Shown piece after piece: positions 32,621 to 42,286 of a DNA stretch of 64,000 nucleotides (position 1 is its first letter; each line of letters starts with the position of its first letter). The notes under the pieces are model-generated. The model ran no database searches, was not told where the DNA came from, and was given only the letters and a program-made list of their open reading frames with translations. This DNA comes from Blautia sp. (GTDB lineage Bacteria > Bacillota > Clostridia > Lachnospirales > Lachnospiraceae). The translations under genes and the position numbers were made by a program. The stretch covers positions 186,001 through 250,000 of the forward strand of contig JALEJS010000024.1 in assembly GCA_022769545.1 (NCBI GenBank), in the 5' to 3' direction.

Positions 32621-33136
32621 TTACTTTTTCTGATATACCGGAATGCCGTACACCACCTCAACCACCTGGTCCGCAGCCCGGGCCATCGCCTGATTGATTT
32701 CTCCCAGATATTTCTGATATTCCCGGGTTTCTTCTTCATAAGGACAGGCATCCGAAAATATCTCATTCGTCACTACAATCAGATTGCGGCACTGCTTCCT
32801 GAGATTTTGTATCCCAAGCAGCACTTCCGAAACCGTATTTTCTCCCGCTCCGTCCGGCTGAAACATTTCATTGGCAGTCAGATTGGACATACACTCCAGA
32901 AGCACATCACTGCCTTCCGGTACCGCAAGGCCGGAAAGACCGGTATAGCACTCTGCCGTAACAAAGCCCTTTCCCTGCCGCATTTTCCGGTGTCTGTCAA
33001 TCCTGCATTGACTCTCCTCGCCAAACGGAATCATAGTGGCAATATAGATCCGACTGTTTCCGCCCAGGGATACGATCTGTTCCTCGGCAAATGCCGATTT
33101 TCCGCTGCCGCTTCCTCCTGTCACTACCATAAACAT
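32621..33136 (-). CDS. cobU: Adenosylcobinamide kinase/adenosylcobinamide-phosphate guanylyltransferase
   Basis: Bifunctional enzyme that phosphorylates adenosylcobinamide and then attaches GMP. The P-loop VTGGSGSGKSAFAEEQ is at the N-terminus, the guanylylation histidine region RIDRHRKMRQGK is near residue 45, and VVTNEIFSDACPYEEETREY is the family C-terminal motif. The 171-residue length is normal. It begins one base after the cobT stop codon, so translation is likely coupled. Confidence 0.93.
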   Translation of the reverse strand: MFMVVTGGSGSGKSAFAEEQIVSLGGNSRIYIATMIPFGEESQCRIDRHRKMRQGKGFVTAECYTGLSGLAVPEGSDVLLECMSNLTANEMFQPDGAGENTVSEVLLGIQNLRKQCRNLIVVTNEIFSDACPYEEETREYQKYLGEINQAMARAADQVVEVVYGIPVYQKK

Positions 33137-33137
33137 G

Positions 33138-34190
33138 TTATATAAGCTCCTCGTACTGATCCACCTGAATATCTTCGAAGGTACTCATGGAATGATAAAC
33201 GGCAAGCCCCAGATCCAGGATCGGAAGAAGCGCAATGGCGCCGGTTCCCTCACCGAGACACATATCTGCATGAAGTACTGCCGGTTTTTCCAGCGCTTCC
33301 AGAATGTAATGGGCCGCCGGTTCCTTCGAGACATGGGAAGCAAGAATATAATCTGCGACCGTCGGACAGATTCCTTTTGCGACAAGTGCCGCCACACAGG
33401 AGATAAATCCATCCATGATCACCGGCATTCCACAGGCTGCTCCTCCCAGAAAGACGCCTGCCATTCCGGCAATATCAAATCCACCCACTTTTGCCAGAAC
33501 ATCCAGAACGTCCTCCCGGTCCGGCTTCCGATCACGGATCGCTTTTTTAATGACATTGATTTTTCTCTGAAGACCATCGCTGGTAAGGCCGGAGCCACGG
33601 CCTGTCATCTCTTCCACCGGGCGATCCAGAAGAACGCTGGCCATCGCGCTGCTTGTGGTAGTATTTCCTATTCCCATCTCACCGGTGGCAAGAATCTGAT
33701 ATCCCTGCTCCTTCAGCTCCACTGCCATGGCAATTCCGGCTTCCACTGCTTTCACTGCCTGTTCTCTTGTCATGGCCGCCTCCTTCGCAATGTTTCTCGT
33801 TCCATAGGCAACCTTCAGATCCGTGCGCACCTTCGTATCTACAGCCATTCCCACATCCACCGGGAATACCTGTACACCGCACTGGCGACACATGACACAG
33901 ACAGATGTCTCTCCTTTGAGAAAGTTTTCCGCCACGATTGCCGTCACTTCCTGACCCGTCTGTGTGACGCCTTCCTCCACCACACCGTTGTCCGCACACA
34001 TCGCTACCAGTGCCCTTTTCGGAATATGTACATCAGCCGTCCCCTGTATTCCGGCAATCTGAATGACCATTTCCTCCAGCTTTCCAAGCGAATGCAGCGG
34101 CTTTGCAATACTGTTCCAGTGTACCCTGGCCGCTTCCATAGCCTTCTGATCCAGCGGTCTGATTTTAGCGGCAATTTCTTCCAGTTTCAT
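33138..34190 (-). CDS. cobT: Nicotinate-nucleotide-dimethylbenzimidazole phosphoribosyltransferase
   Basis: Makes alpha-ribazole phosphate from nicotinate mononucleotide and a lower-ligand base. At 350 residues it matches the family; visible blocks are NGVVEEGVTQTGQEVT near residue 85, TGEMGIGNTTTSSA near 170, GRGSGLTSDGL, and the C-terminal LCLGEGTGAIALLP carrying the catalytic glutamate region. It overlaps the preceding gtrA gene by four bases (ATGA). No cobalamin riboswitch is seen upstream, so control may come from the glycosyltransferase promoter. Confidence 0.93.
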   Translation of the reverse strand: MKLEEIAAKIRPLDQKAMEAARVHWNSIAKPLHSLGKLEEMVIQIAGIQGTADVHIPKRALVAMCADNGVVEEGVTQTGQEVTAIVAENFLKGETSVCVMCRQCGVQVFPVDVGMAVDTKVRTDLKVAYGTRNIAKEAAMTREQAVKAVEAGIAMAVELKEQGYQILATGEMGIGNTTTSSAMASVLLDRPVEEMTGRGSGLTSDGLQRKINVIKKAIRDRKPDREDVLDVLAKVGGFDIAGMAGVFLGGAACGMPVIMDGFISCVAALVAKGICPTVADYILASHVSKEPAAHYILEALEKPAVLHADMCLGEGTGAIALLPILDLGLAVYHSMSTFEDIQVDQYEELI

Positions 34191-34627
34191 TTCCGTTTAC
34201 CATCCTTTATCCGATTATCTTTTTCCGTTTTAAAAACAAAAAACTTGCTGAATATATAATTCAGAACAATCACAATTGCCTGCGTGAGCAGTTTTCCCAC
34301 CATGGGATTCTGAGAAAGCACATCTACCAGCAGCCAGACACCTCCTACTTCCACAACCATGGAAAAAAGACGCGCCCCGACAAACCGTAAAAAAGGGGGA
34401 AAATGCTCCTTCAGACTGTCACACTTCGAACGAAATACGTATTTAAAATTCACAATGTAGGCAAACAGAATGGCAACGATAATCGAAACCACATTTGCCG
34501 CATTATGATTGATTTTCAACAGCAGCAGTCCGTAAAATACTGCCAGGTTCACCAGTGTTGTCAGGCCGCCAAAAAATGCATAGCGGACAATTTCACTTTC
34601 GTACAGCTTTCTGATCAGATCCTTCAT
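34187..34627 (-). CDS. GtrA-family membrane protein
   Basis: A 146-residue protein with four predicted transmembrane segments in the order typical of GtrA (YAFFGGLTTLVNLAVFYGLLL, then VVSIIVAILFAYIVNFKYVFRSK, then two more). GtrA proteins are proposed to flip polyprenyl-phosphate-linked sugars across the membrane. Its partner glycosyltransferase is encoded 4 bp upstream. It overlaps cobT by four bases, so the pair is fused to the cobalamin operon without obvious functional link. Confidence 0.85.
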   Translation of the reverse strand: MKDLIRKLYESEIVRYAFFGGLTTLVNLAVFYGLLLLKINHNAANVVSIIVAILFAYIVNFKYVFRSKCDSLKEHFPPFLRFVGARLFSMVVEVGGVWLLVDVLSQNPMVGKLLTQAIVIVLNYIFSKFFVFKTEKDNRIKDGKRK

Positions 34628-34631
34628 TCCG

Positions 34632-35606
34632 TCATTCTCCCCGTTCTTCTTTCTCTGTCACGTTTCCATTCCAGTCCGGATGACCCTCCAGACGAAACAC
34701 CTCCGAAAGAATATATCTGGGCCTGTGCCTTACCTCTTCATAGATTCTCGCAACATAATACCCAATCACTCCCAGACTGAGCATCACTGCACTTCCGATC
34801 AGAAGCAGAACCATAATGGTCGTGGTATATCCTTCTACAGCATGCCCTCGCAGAAACTGAATCAGCGAATAGAACATCAGTATCAGCGAGCAGACAAAGC
34901 AGATACCACCTCCCATGGAGACAAACTGGAGAGGAACCGTTGTAAAGGATACGATATTCTGAAACGCATACCGGATCAGTGATGCCGTCGACCATTTGGA
35001 CCTTCCTGCCTGACGTTCCTGAACTTCAAACGACACCTCGGTGCTGCGAAATCCAACCCAGCCGGTTGTGGCACGGAAAAACATATTTCTCTCCGGCATA
35101 GACAGAATACTCTTTGCCACTTTCCGGTCCATCATTTTAAAATCAGACGTATTCTCCATATCCAGACCGGTAGCTCCGGACATGATCCGATAGAAAATCC
35201 GGGAACTCTTTTTCCGCAGCATGTTTTCCGCACCACGGTTCTTTTTCTTTCCCTCAATGATTTCAAAGCCCTCTTCCCATAGACGATACATCTCCACCAG
35301 TGTCTGGGGCGGGTGCTGCAGATCACAGTCCATCACGGCTATCACCTCACCTGTGGCATGTGCCAGCCCGGCATATATGGCAGCTTCCTTTCCAAAATTC
35401 CTGGAAAAGCTGATTCCTCCAACTCTGCTGTCACGTTTTCCCTCTTTTTTGATTTCCTCCCAGGTATGATCGGAAGAACCGTCATTTACAAAAACCAGCT
35501 CATAGACGATATCTGCCTCTTCCAGAGTATTCCGCAAAGCACGGCATGCTCCGGAAATCATCAGTTCCTCGTTATAAGCCGGCAGTACAACCGATAATTT
35601 ACTCAT
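34632..35606 (-). CDS. Family 2 glycosyltransferase (GtrB/DPM1-like)
   Basis: A 324-residue enzyme transferring a sugar to polyprenyl phosphate. The GT-A domain starts with LSVVLPAYNEE and has the metal-binding AVMDCDLQHPP near residue 90; two C-terminal transmembrane helices (FVCSLILMFYSLIQFL and MVLLLIGSAVMLSLGVIGYYV) are typical of this subclass. The chosen ATG follows GGGAGG by six bases; a TTG six codons earlier is less likely. It leads the transcript gt2-gtrA-cobT-cobU-cobS. The sugar and final acceptor are unknown. Confidence 0.88.
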   Translation of the reverse strand: MSKLSVVLPAYNEELMISGACRALRNTLEEADIVYELVFVNDGSSDHTWEEIKKEGKRDSRVGGISFSRNFGKEAAIYAGLAHATGEVIAVMDCDLQHPPQTLVEMYRLWEEGFEIIEGKKKNRGAENMLRKKSSRIFYRIMSGATGLDMENTSDFKMMDRKVAKSILSMPERNMFFRATTGWVGFRSTEVSFEVQERQAGRSKWSTASLIRYAFQNIVSFTTVPLQFVSMGGGICFVCSLILMFYSLIQFLRGHAVEGYTTTIMVLLLIGSAVMLSLGVIGYYVARIYEEVRHRPRYILSEVFRLEGHPDWNGNVTEKEERGE

Positions 35607-35701
35607 TTTAAACCTCCCTGACAATTATAATATAAATCTCCCACATGTCAAAGAGAATTTTTTAACAAAGTCTTCGGGCATTTTTCAATACAATGAACAG
35701 A

Positions 35702-35727
35702 GCCCGCAGTACTTTCGCACCGCGGGC
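35702..35727 (-). terminator. Possible terminator downstream of nifJ
   Basis: GCCCGC/GCGGGC stem with partial inner pairing, 33 bp after the nifJ stop codon. The following T-tract on the minus strand is weak (TCTGTTCATTG). Confidence 0.45.
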
Positions 35728-35759
35728 CCCACCGTTTTACCAGTCAGAACAATATGAAA

Positions 35760-38700
35760 TTATTCCTCTCCGTAAAGAGTGATCAGCTTGTTCAGGTATT
35801 CATATCTTGCTTTTGCTTCCGATTCGTTCTTAGCAAACAGTCTTGCAGCCTTTTCAGGATTCTGACGCTGCAGAGAGTTGTAACGAACTTCACCATTCAG
35901 GAATTCCTGATAGTTTGTCATATCCGGAGCCTTGGAGTCAAGTGTGAACTTGCTTCCTTCTGCTGCAGGATTGAAACGGAAGTTATGCCAGTATCCGCAC
36001 TTAACAGCCAGTTCTTCTTCTGTCTGTGCTTTTGCCATACCTTTCTTGATACCATGGTTGATACATGGAGCATATGCGATGATCAGAGACGGTCCCGGAT
36101 AAGCTTCTGCTTCGGCAATTGCTTTTACAGTCTGATTGAAGTCTGCACCCATGGAGATCTGAGCAACATAGACCTCTCCGTAAGACATAGCGATGGACGC
36201 CATATCTTTCTTCTTCACGTCTTTTCCGCCTGCTGCGAACTGAGCGATCGCACCGGTCGGTGTGGACTTGGAGGACTGTCCGCCTGTGTTAGAGTAAACT
36301 TCGGTATCGAATACCATAACGTTGATGTCACGTCCGCTTGCGAGAACATGGTCAACACCGCCGAATCCGATATCGTATGCCCATCCGTCACCACCGAAGA
36401 TCCACTGGGATTTCTTAGCGAGGAAGTCTTTCTGAGCAAGAATTTCTTTTGCCTTGTCGCATCCGCATGCCTCCAGAGCTGCTACCAGTTTCTCAGTAGC
36501 TGCACCGTTTGTAGCGCCTACTGCAAATGTATCCAGCCATTCCTGACCTGCTGCTTTCACATCTTCGTTTGTTCCGTTTGCAACAACATCCTCAACCTTT
36601 GCTTTCAGGCCGTCACGGATTGCTCTCTGAGCAAGAAGCATACCGTAACCAAACTCTGCGTTGTCCTCGAACAGAGAGTTGCCCCATGCAGGACCCTGTC
36701 CTTTTGCATTTACGGTGTATGGTGTGGACGGTGAGGAGTTACCCCAGATAGAGGAACATCCTGTTGCGTTTGCAATATACATTCTGTCACCGAACAGCTG
36801 GGTGATCAGTTTTGCGTATGGTGTCTCGCCACAGCCTGCACAAGCTCCGGAGAACTCAAGAAGCGGCTGTTTGAACTGAGAACCTTTTACGGTTGTCTCT
36901 TTGAATTTAGCAACAACGTCTTCTTTGATCGGAAGAGTTACTGCATAATCGAAGTATTTCTGCTCTTCTGCGTGTGCTTCCAGGTTTTCCATAGCAAGGG
37001 CTTTCGCACCTTTCTTGCCCGGGCATACGTTTGCACAGGAGCCGCATCCTGTACAGTCAAGTACGGAAACAGCCATCGTGAATTTGTATTCTTTCATTCC
37101 GGTAAGATCCAGAGTCTTGGTTCCTTCCGGAGCTGCTGCTGCTTCGTCAGCGGTCATAGCGATCGGACGGATAACTGCATGCGGGCAGACATAGGAACAT
37201 CTGTTACACTGGATACAGTTTTCCGGATTCCATACAGGAACGTTTACAGCGATACCACGTTTTTCGTAAGCAGCTGCACCGCTCGGTGTTGTACCGTCAA
37301 CATAATCCTTGAATGCGGATACCGGAAGAGAGTTACCTTCCTGTGCATTTACTTTGCTCTGGATGTTGTTTACGAAATCAACAACGTCCTGACGTCCGCT
37401 GTCTGCATGACCCATGGTAAGACCTTCGTCAGCAGCATCTTTCCAGCTTTCCGGAACCTGAATTTCAACAACCTGCTTAGCACCTGCATCGATTGCTGCC
37501 CAGTTCTTCTGAACAACGTCATCACCCTTACGTCCATAAGTAGCCTTTGCAGCCGCCTTCATCAGATCGATTGCCTGTTCTTCCGGAATGATTCCTGTCA
37601 GTTTGAAGAATGCAGACTGAAGAATGGTGTTGATACGTGTCGGGCCCATTCCTGTCTCAATACCGATCTTCACACCGTCGATGGTGTAGAATTTGATATT
37701 GTGATTAGCGATGAATGCTTTCACCTGTCCCGGAAGATGTTCTTCCAGACCAGCCATATCCCACGGGCAGTTCAGAAGGAATGTACCGCCGTCTACCAGT
37801 TCCTGAACCATGTTGTATTTGCGTACGTAGGATGGATTGTGGCATGCTACGAAGTCTGCTTTGTGGATCAGGTATGTAGATTTGATCGGTTTCTTTCCGA
37901 AACGAAGGTGAGACATGGTAACACCGCCGGACTTCTTGGAGTCATAGTCAAAGTAAGCCTGTGCGTACATGTCAGTGTTGTCACCGATGATCTTGATGGA
38001 GTTCTTGTTTGCACCTACGGTACCGTCGGCACCAAGACCCCAGAATTTACAGTTTGTGGTTCCTTCCGGAGTGGTAACAAGCGGAGCGCCTGTCTCCAGA
38101 GAAAGGTTTGTAACGTCATCCACGATACCAAGCGTGAATTTGTCCTTGGTTGTGTTTTCGTATACAGCTACGATCTGTGCCGGAGTCGTATCTTTGGAAC
38201 CAAGTCCGTAACGTCCGGATACAATCTTAACATCTTTGAATTTGCTGTCTTTTAATGCAGCAACAACGTCCAGATACAGCGGCTCGCCAAGTGCGCCCGG
38301 CTCTTTTGTTCTGTCAAGAACAGAAATCTGCTTAACGGTTTCCGGAATTGCAGCGATCAGAGCTTCGGCGGAGAATGGTCTGTAAAGACGAACCTTTACA
38401 ACACCAACCTTCTTGCCTGCAGCTGCAAGGTAGTCGATGGTCTCTTCGATGGTATCATTTACAGAACCCATAGCAACGATTACGTGATCTGCATCAGCAG
38501 CTCCGTAGTAGTTGAACAGTTTGTAATCGGTACCGATCTTTTCATTTACTTTGTCCATGTACATCTGTACCACTGCCGGAAGAGCATCGTAGTACGGGTT
38601 ACATGCTTCTCTTGCCTGGAAGAAGATATCCGGGTTCTGTGCAGAACCTCTCTGGCACGGATGGTTCGGATTCAGAGCATGGTTACGGAATTCCTGGATT

Positions 38701-39296
38701 GCTTCCATATCAGCCATGTCCTTCAGGTCTTCATAATCCCATGTTTCGATCTTCTGAATCTCATGAGAAGTACGGAATCCATCGAAGAAGTTGATAAACG
38801 GAACTTTTCCCTTGATTGCTGCAAGATGAGCAACCGGAGTCAGGTCCATAACTTCCTGTACGGAAGATTCGCAAAGCATAGCGCAGCCTGTCTGACGACA
38901 TGCCATAACGTCGGAATGATCACCGAAAATGGAAAGTGCGTGGGAAGCCAGTGCACGGGCAGATACGTTGATAACGCCCGGAAGCTGCTCACCGGCAATT
39001 TTGTAGAGGTTCGGGATCATCAGAAGAAGACCCTGAGATGCAGTATAGGTAGTTGTTAATGCACCAGCTGCCAGAGAACCGTGTACTGCACCTGCAGCAC
39101 CTGCCTCGGACTGCATTTCAGTTACCTGAACTTCCTGTCCGAAGATGTTCTTTCTGCCCTGGGTTGCCCATTCGTCTGTAGCTTCTGCCATTACAGATGA
39201 AGGGGTGATCGGATAAATCGCAGCAACATCAGAATAAGCGTATGATGCATGAGCAGCTGCATGATTACCGTCCATGGTTTTCATCTTTCTTGCCAT
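35760..39296 (-). CDS. nifJ: Pyruvate:ferredoxin (flavodoxin) oxidoreductase
   Basis: A 1178-residue single-chain enzyme that oxidises pyruvate to acetyl-CoA and CO2 while reducing ferredoxin, using thiamine diphosphate. Domains are in the usual order: pyrimidine-binding and C-terminal transketolase-like domains, gamma domain, a two-cluster ferredoxin insert (CIQCNRCSYVCP and CTGCGSCANVCPG near residues 690-755), and the TPP domain with CAGCGETPYAKL and GGDGWAYDIG. The start is behind AAGGAGG. It can use the pyruvate released by DpaL and feed electrons to hydrogenase, although it is a core enzyme in its own right. Confidence 0.97.
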   Translation of the reverse strand: MARKMKTMDGNHAAAHASYAYSDVAAIYPITPSSVMAEATDEWATQGRKNIFGQEVQVTEMQSEAGAAGAVHGSLAAGALTTTYTASQGLLLMIPNLYKIAGEQLPGVINVSARALASHALSIFGDHSDVMACRQTGCAMLCESSVQEVMDLTPVAHLAAIKGKVPFINFFDGFRTSHEIQKIETWDYEDLKDMADMEAIQEFRNHALNPNHPCQRGSAQNPDIFFQAREACNPYYDALPAVVQMYMDKVNEKIGTDYKLFNYYGAADADHVIVAMGSVNDTIEETIDYLAAAGKKVGVVKVRLYRPFSAEALIAAIPETVKQISVLDRTKEPGALGEPLYLDVVAALKDSKFKDVKIVSGRYGLGSKDTTPAQIVAVYENTTKDKFTLGIVDDVTNLSLETGAPLVTTPEGTTNCKFWGLGADGTVGANKNSIKIIGDNTDMYAQAYFDYDSKKSGGVTMSHLRFGKKPIKSTYLIHKADFVACHNPSYVRKYNMVQELVDGGTFLLNCPWDMAGLEEHLPGQVKAFIANHNIKFYTIDGVKIGIETGMGPTRINTILQSAFFKLTGIIPEEQAIDLMKAAAKATYGRKGDDVVQKNWAAIDAGAKQVVEIQVPESWKDAADEGLTMGHADSGRQDVVDFVNNIQSKVNAQEGNSLPVSAFKDYVDGTTPSGAAAYEKRGIAVNVPVWNPENCIQCNRCSYVCPHAVIRPIAMTADEAAAAPEGTKTLDLTGMKEYKFTMAVSVLDCTGCGSCANVCPGKKGAKALAMENLEAHAEEQKYFDYAVTLPIKEDVVAKFKETTVKGSQFKQPLLEFSGACAGCGETPYAKLITQLFGDRMYIANATGCSSIWGNSSPSTPYTVNAKGQGPAWGNSLFEDNAEFGYGMLLAQRAIRDGLKAKVEDVVANGTNEDVKAAGQEWLDTFAVGATNGAATEKLVAALEACGCDKAKEILAQKDFLAKKSQWIFGGDGWAYDIGFGGVDHVLASGRDINVMVFDTEVYSNTGGQSSKSTPTGAIAQFAAGGKDVKKKDMASIAMSYGEVYVAQISMGADFNQTVKAIAEAEAYPGPSLIIAYAPCINHGIKKGMAKAQTEEELAVKCGYWHNFRFNPAAEGSKFTLDSKAPDMTNYQEFLNGEVRYNSLQRQNPEKAARLFAKNESEAKARYEYLNKLITLYGEE

Positions 39297-39371
39297 AGTT
39301 TGATTTCCTCCTTAAAGGTATGATGAAAAATTATTTCTAGACTACATAATGTGTCTAAAATTCCAAGTAGA

Positions 39372-39400
39372 ATTATAGCATAAAAAAATCGGGATGTCCA
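39372..39400 (-). promoter_or_regulatory. nifJ promoter
   Basis: TGGACA, 17-bp spacer and consensus TATAAT on the minus strand, with a leader of about 70 nt. A near-perfect sigma-A site fits a highly expressed central enzyme. Confidence 0.7.
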
Positions 39401-39424
39401 TTTTGTTTATCTGTTTTTTGTACA

Positions 39425-39928
39425 TTATCGCATACAAAGAACAGCCTGCGCGATCTCTTCCGGGGACTTTCCGTCGGTATCCACAGATAAATCCGCAGCA
39501 GACTCATACACAGGTATCCGCTTTTCCAGAAGCTGTTCAATATATTCCACATTCATGTGTCCTTCCAGAAGCGGACGGTCATGCGTATCCTTCACTCTCT
39601 GATAAACGGTTTCCGGCTTTGCTTTCAGCCAGACGATCCTGCCGCTTCGCTTCATGATCTCCACATTGCACGAGCGCATGGCTGTGCCGCCGCCGCAGGA
39701 AACCACACACTCTTCCTCACCTGACGCGATCCGCTTTAGCAGCTCCGTCTCCAGATTCCGAAAATACGTTTCCCCCTCTTCCGCAAAAATCTGTGCAATC
39801 TCTTTTTTCTGCTCCGACACGATCTGCGCATCCATCTCAATCTGTTTCCAGCCGTATTTCCGGCTGATATAATCGGACACGGTGGATTTTCCGCATCCCA
39901 TAAATCCGATCAGATATATCCGTTTCAT
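39425..39928 (-). CDS. aroK: Shikimate kinase
   Basis: A 167-residue P-loop kinase that phosphorylates shikimate in aromatic amino-acid synthesis. It shows GFMGCGKSTVSDYI (Walker A) at residues 8-21, the substrate aspartate in MDAQIV near 34, ETYFRNLETELL and the glycine-rich SCGGGTAMR near residue 78. A GAGGA ribosome site lies upstream. It stands alone, just upstream of the nifJ promoter. The gap to the divergent ABC-F gene contains an ATGAGCC/GGCTCAT inverted repeat near 39996-40027 of unknown role. Confidence 0.93.
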   Translation of the reverse strand: MKRIYLIGFMGCGKSTVSDYISRKYGWKQIEMDAQIVSEQKKEIAQIFAEEGETYFRNLETELLKRIASGEEECVVSCGGGTAMRSCNVEIMKRSGRIVWLKAKPETVYQRVKDTHDRPLLEGHMNVEYIEQLLEKRIPVYESAADLSVDTDGKSPEEIAQAVLCMR

Positions 39929-40072
39929 ATTTGTGATCCTCTTTTTTGTATTTTTACGTCCATTTGTCCCTTGGCATATTCAGGCTGTGTGACCTATGAG
40001 CCTGTCGCCGATTTTTCCTCTGGCTCATAATTATATCAGCTGGTGTTTTTTTTGTAAATAAACAAATAAACC

Positions 40073-40100
40073 TTGCAAAATCCCCAGTTTCGGTTACAAT
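40073..40100 (+). promoter_or_regulatory. ABC-F gene promoter
   Basis: TTGCAA, 16-bp spacer, TACAAT, 50 bp before the start codon, with AGAGG as ribosome site. Confidence 0.6.
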
Positions 40101-40150
40101 GATAAGGACTGTGGTTACTATACATAATAATCAAGAATAAGAGGTATACT

Positions 40151-41791
40151 ATGATTTCAGCAAACAACATTACATTGCGCGTTGGGAAAAAGGCACTTTT
40201 TGAAGATGTAAATATTAAATTTACGGAAGGAAACTGTTACGGTCTCATCGGTGCCAACGGTGCCGGTAAGTCTACCTTTCTGAAAATCCTTTCCGGACAG
40301 CTGGAGCCCACAAAGGGAGATGTGGTAATCACTCCCGGACAGCGTCTTTCCTTCCTGCAGCAGGATCATTTCAAGTATGACGCCTATCCGGTTCTGGATA
40401 CCGTTATTATGGGAAATGCAAGACTGTATGAAATAATGAAAGAAAAAGAGGCGATCTATGCCAAGGAAGATTTCACAGATGAAGACGGAATCCGCGCCAG
40501 TGAACTGGAGGGCGAATTTGCGGAGATGAACGGATGGGAAGCCGAATCCGATGCCGCAACCCTTCTCAACGGACTTGGTATTGAGACAGAGCTCCATTAC
40601 ACACAGATGGCTGACCTGACCGGAAGTCAGAAGGTCAAGGTTCTTCTTGCACAGGCTCTGTTCGGAAATCCTGACATCCTTCTTCTGGATGAGCCGACCA
40701 ACCACCTGGATCTGCCGGCTATCGAATGGCTTGAGGAATTCCTGATCAATTTCGACAACACCGTCATCGTGGTATCCCACGACCGTTACTTCCTGAATAA
40801 GGTATGTACTCAGACTGCCGACATCGACTACGGCAAAATTCAGCTCTATGCCGGAAACTATGATTTCTGGTACGAGTCCAGTCAGCTTCTGATCAAACAG
40901 ATGCGGGAAGCCAACAAGAAAAAAGAAGAAAAGATCAAGGAGCTGCAGGAATTTATTTCCCGGTTCAGCGCAAACGCTTCCAAATCCAAACAGGCAACCT
41001 CCCGTAAGCGTGCCCTGGAAAAAATTCAGCTGGATGACATGCGTCCTTCCAGCCGTAAATATCCGTACATTGATTTCCGTCCGAACCGCGAGATCGGAAA
41101 CGAAGTCCTGATGGTGGAAAACCTTTCCAAGACCATTGACGGTGTGAAGGTTCTGGACAACATCTCCTTCACACTCGGCCATAATGACAAGGTCGCTTTT
41201 GTCGGATCCAACGAGCAGGCAATCACCACCTTCTTCAAAATTCTCATGGGCGAGATGGAACCGGATGAAGGAAATTACAAATGGGGTGTCACCACATCCC
41301 AGGCATACTTCCCCAAGGACAATACAAAGGAATTCGACAATGATCTGACCATCACTGACTGGCTGACCCAGTATTCCGAGATCAAGGATGCCACTTATGT
41401 CCGCGGCTTCCTGGGACGTATGCTCTTCCCGGGCGAGGACGGCATCAAACGTGTCCGTGTCCTTTCCGGAGGCGAAAAGGTGCGCTGCCTTCTTTCCAAG
41501 ATGATGATCTCCGGTGCCAACATTCTGGTTCTGGATGAGCCCACCAACCACCTGGACATGGAATCTATCACCGCTCTGAACAACGGCCTGATCAAATTCC
41601 CGGGGGTACTGCTTTTCACCTGTCATGACCATCAGTTTGTACAGACTACCGCAAACCGTATCATGGAAATCCTTCCGAACGGACAGCTGATCGACAAGAT
41701 CACCACCTACGACGAGTACCTGGCAAGCGATGTGATGGCAAAGAAACGCCATGTATACACCGTGAGCGAATCCGACGCCGAGGACAACTAA
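40151..41791 (+). CDS. ABC-F family ATPase
   Basis: A 546-residue cytoplasmic protein with two ABC domains and no membrane segment, of the type that acts on the ribosome. The first domain has GANGAGKSTFLKIL and LLLLDEPTNHLD; the second has LSGGEKVRCLLSKMM and LVLDEPTNHLD, separated by a lysine-rich linker near residues 240-310. The second Walker A is unusual: GSNEQAITTFFKIL lacks the GK step. The first signature motif is LTGSQ rather than LSGGQ. It most resembles the YkpA/YbiT branch. A housekeeping translation role is more likely than antibiotic protection, but this is inference. Confidence 0.9.
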   Translation: MISANNITLRVGKKALFEDVNIKFTEGNCYGLIGANGAGKSTFLKILSGQLEPTKGDVVITPGQRLSFLQQDHFKYDAYPVLDTVIMGNARLYEIMKEKEAIYAKEDFTDEDGIRASELEGEFAEMNGWEAESDAATLLNGLGIETELHYTQMADLTGSQKVKVLLAQALFGNPDILLLDEPTNHLDLPAIEWLEEFLINFDNTVIVVSHDRYFLNKVCTQTADIDYGKIQLYAGNYDFWYESSQLLIKQMREANKKKEEKIKELQEFISRFSANASKSKQATSRKRALEKIQLDDMRPSSRKYPYIDFRPNREIGNEVLMVENLSKTIDGVKVLDNISFTLGHNDKVAFVGSNEQAITTFFKILMGEMEPDEGNYKWGVTTSQAYFPKDNTKEFDNDLTITDWLTQYSEIKDATYVRGFLGRMLFPGEDGIKRVRVLSGGEKVRCLLSKMMISGANILVLDEPTNHLDMESITALNNGLIKFPGVLLFTCHDHQFVQTTANRIMEILPNGQLIDKITTYDEYLASDVMAKKRHVYTVSESDAEDN

Positions 41792-41863
41792 GCAGCAGCC
41801 GGAAGACATCCGGCTTCCAGTTAAAAGGCAGCCCAAACCAAACAGAACAATATATGACAGCGA

Positions 41864-41912
41864 CAGGAGCACTGCCGGCAGAGAATTATTCATCTGCACT
41901 GCAGTGCTCCTG
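41864..41912 (+). terminator. Terminator of the ABC-F gene
   Basis: A perfect 12-bp stem (CAGGAGCACTGC with GCAGTGCTCCTG) encloses a 25-base loop, 72 bp after the stop codon, then ATTTGTTC. Confidence 0.7.
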
Positions 41913-42286
41913 ATTTGTTCAGTTATCTGATTTATTCCTTTATTTGATTCATTCATCTATTTGATTCATTTAATTCTTTGTCTTTGTTAGAGCCCAGAAG
42001 AAATGACCAATGGAAGTCCATTTTATACAACCATCATCCATTGACTTCGGACACCAGTCCTGACACGAACCTCAGATAATGCCTGGACTTCTATATCCCA
42101 ACGGCGAAGAACTCAAGAACAGGTGGTTGATTACCGTCAAATTCGCCCAGTTTAGCATTATCTTAGACCCCTATCAAGATCTTGCCCTACGGGCGGCTGA
42201 TCTGTTTCCTCTGGATCAGGAGCCTAAGAACAGATGTTGTATAGCAGTGATTATTTCTTGCAGACTCTAACAGTGGTTTTCTCTTT
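41913..42286. other. Gene-free stretch without recognisable function
   Basis: No convincing coding frame, tRNA, tmRNA, RNase P or 6S-like hallmark is visible. Two similar phrases, CTCAAGAACAGGTGGTTG (about 42111) and CCTAAGAACAGATGTTG (about 42223), hint at an old duplication. It could hold a non-coding RNA or decayed sequence; I cannot support more. Confidence 0.4.

Noticed and set aside
40157-41956. 599-codon open frame antisense to the ABC-F gene
   Set aside because: Same shadow effect; the opposite strand has all ABC motifs.
41913-42286. tmRNA, RNase P or 6S RNA gene in the long intergenic gap
   Set aside because: Hallmark sequences of these RNAs are absent on both strands.
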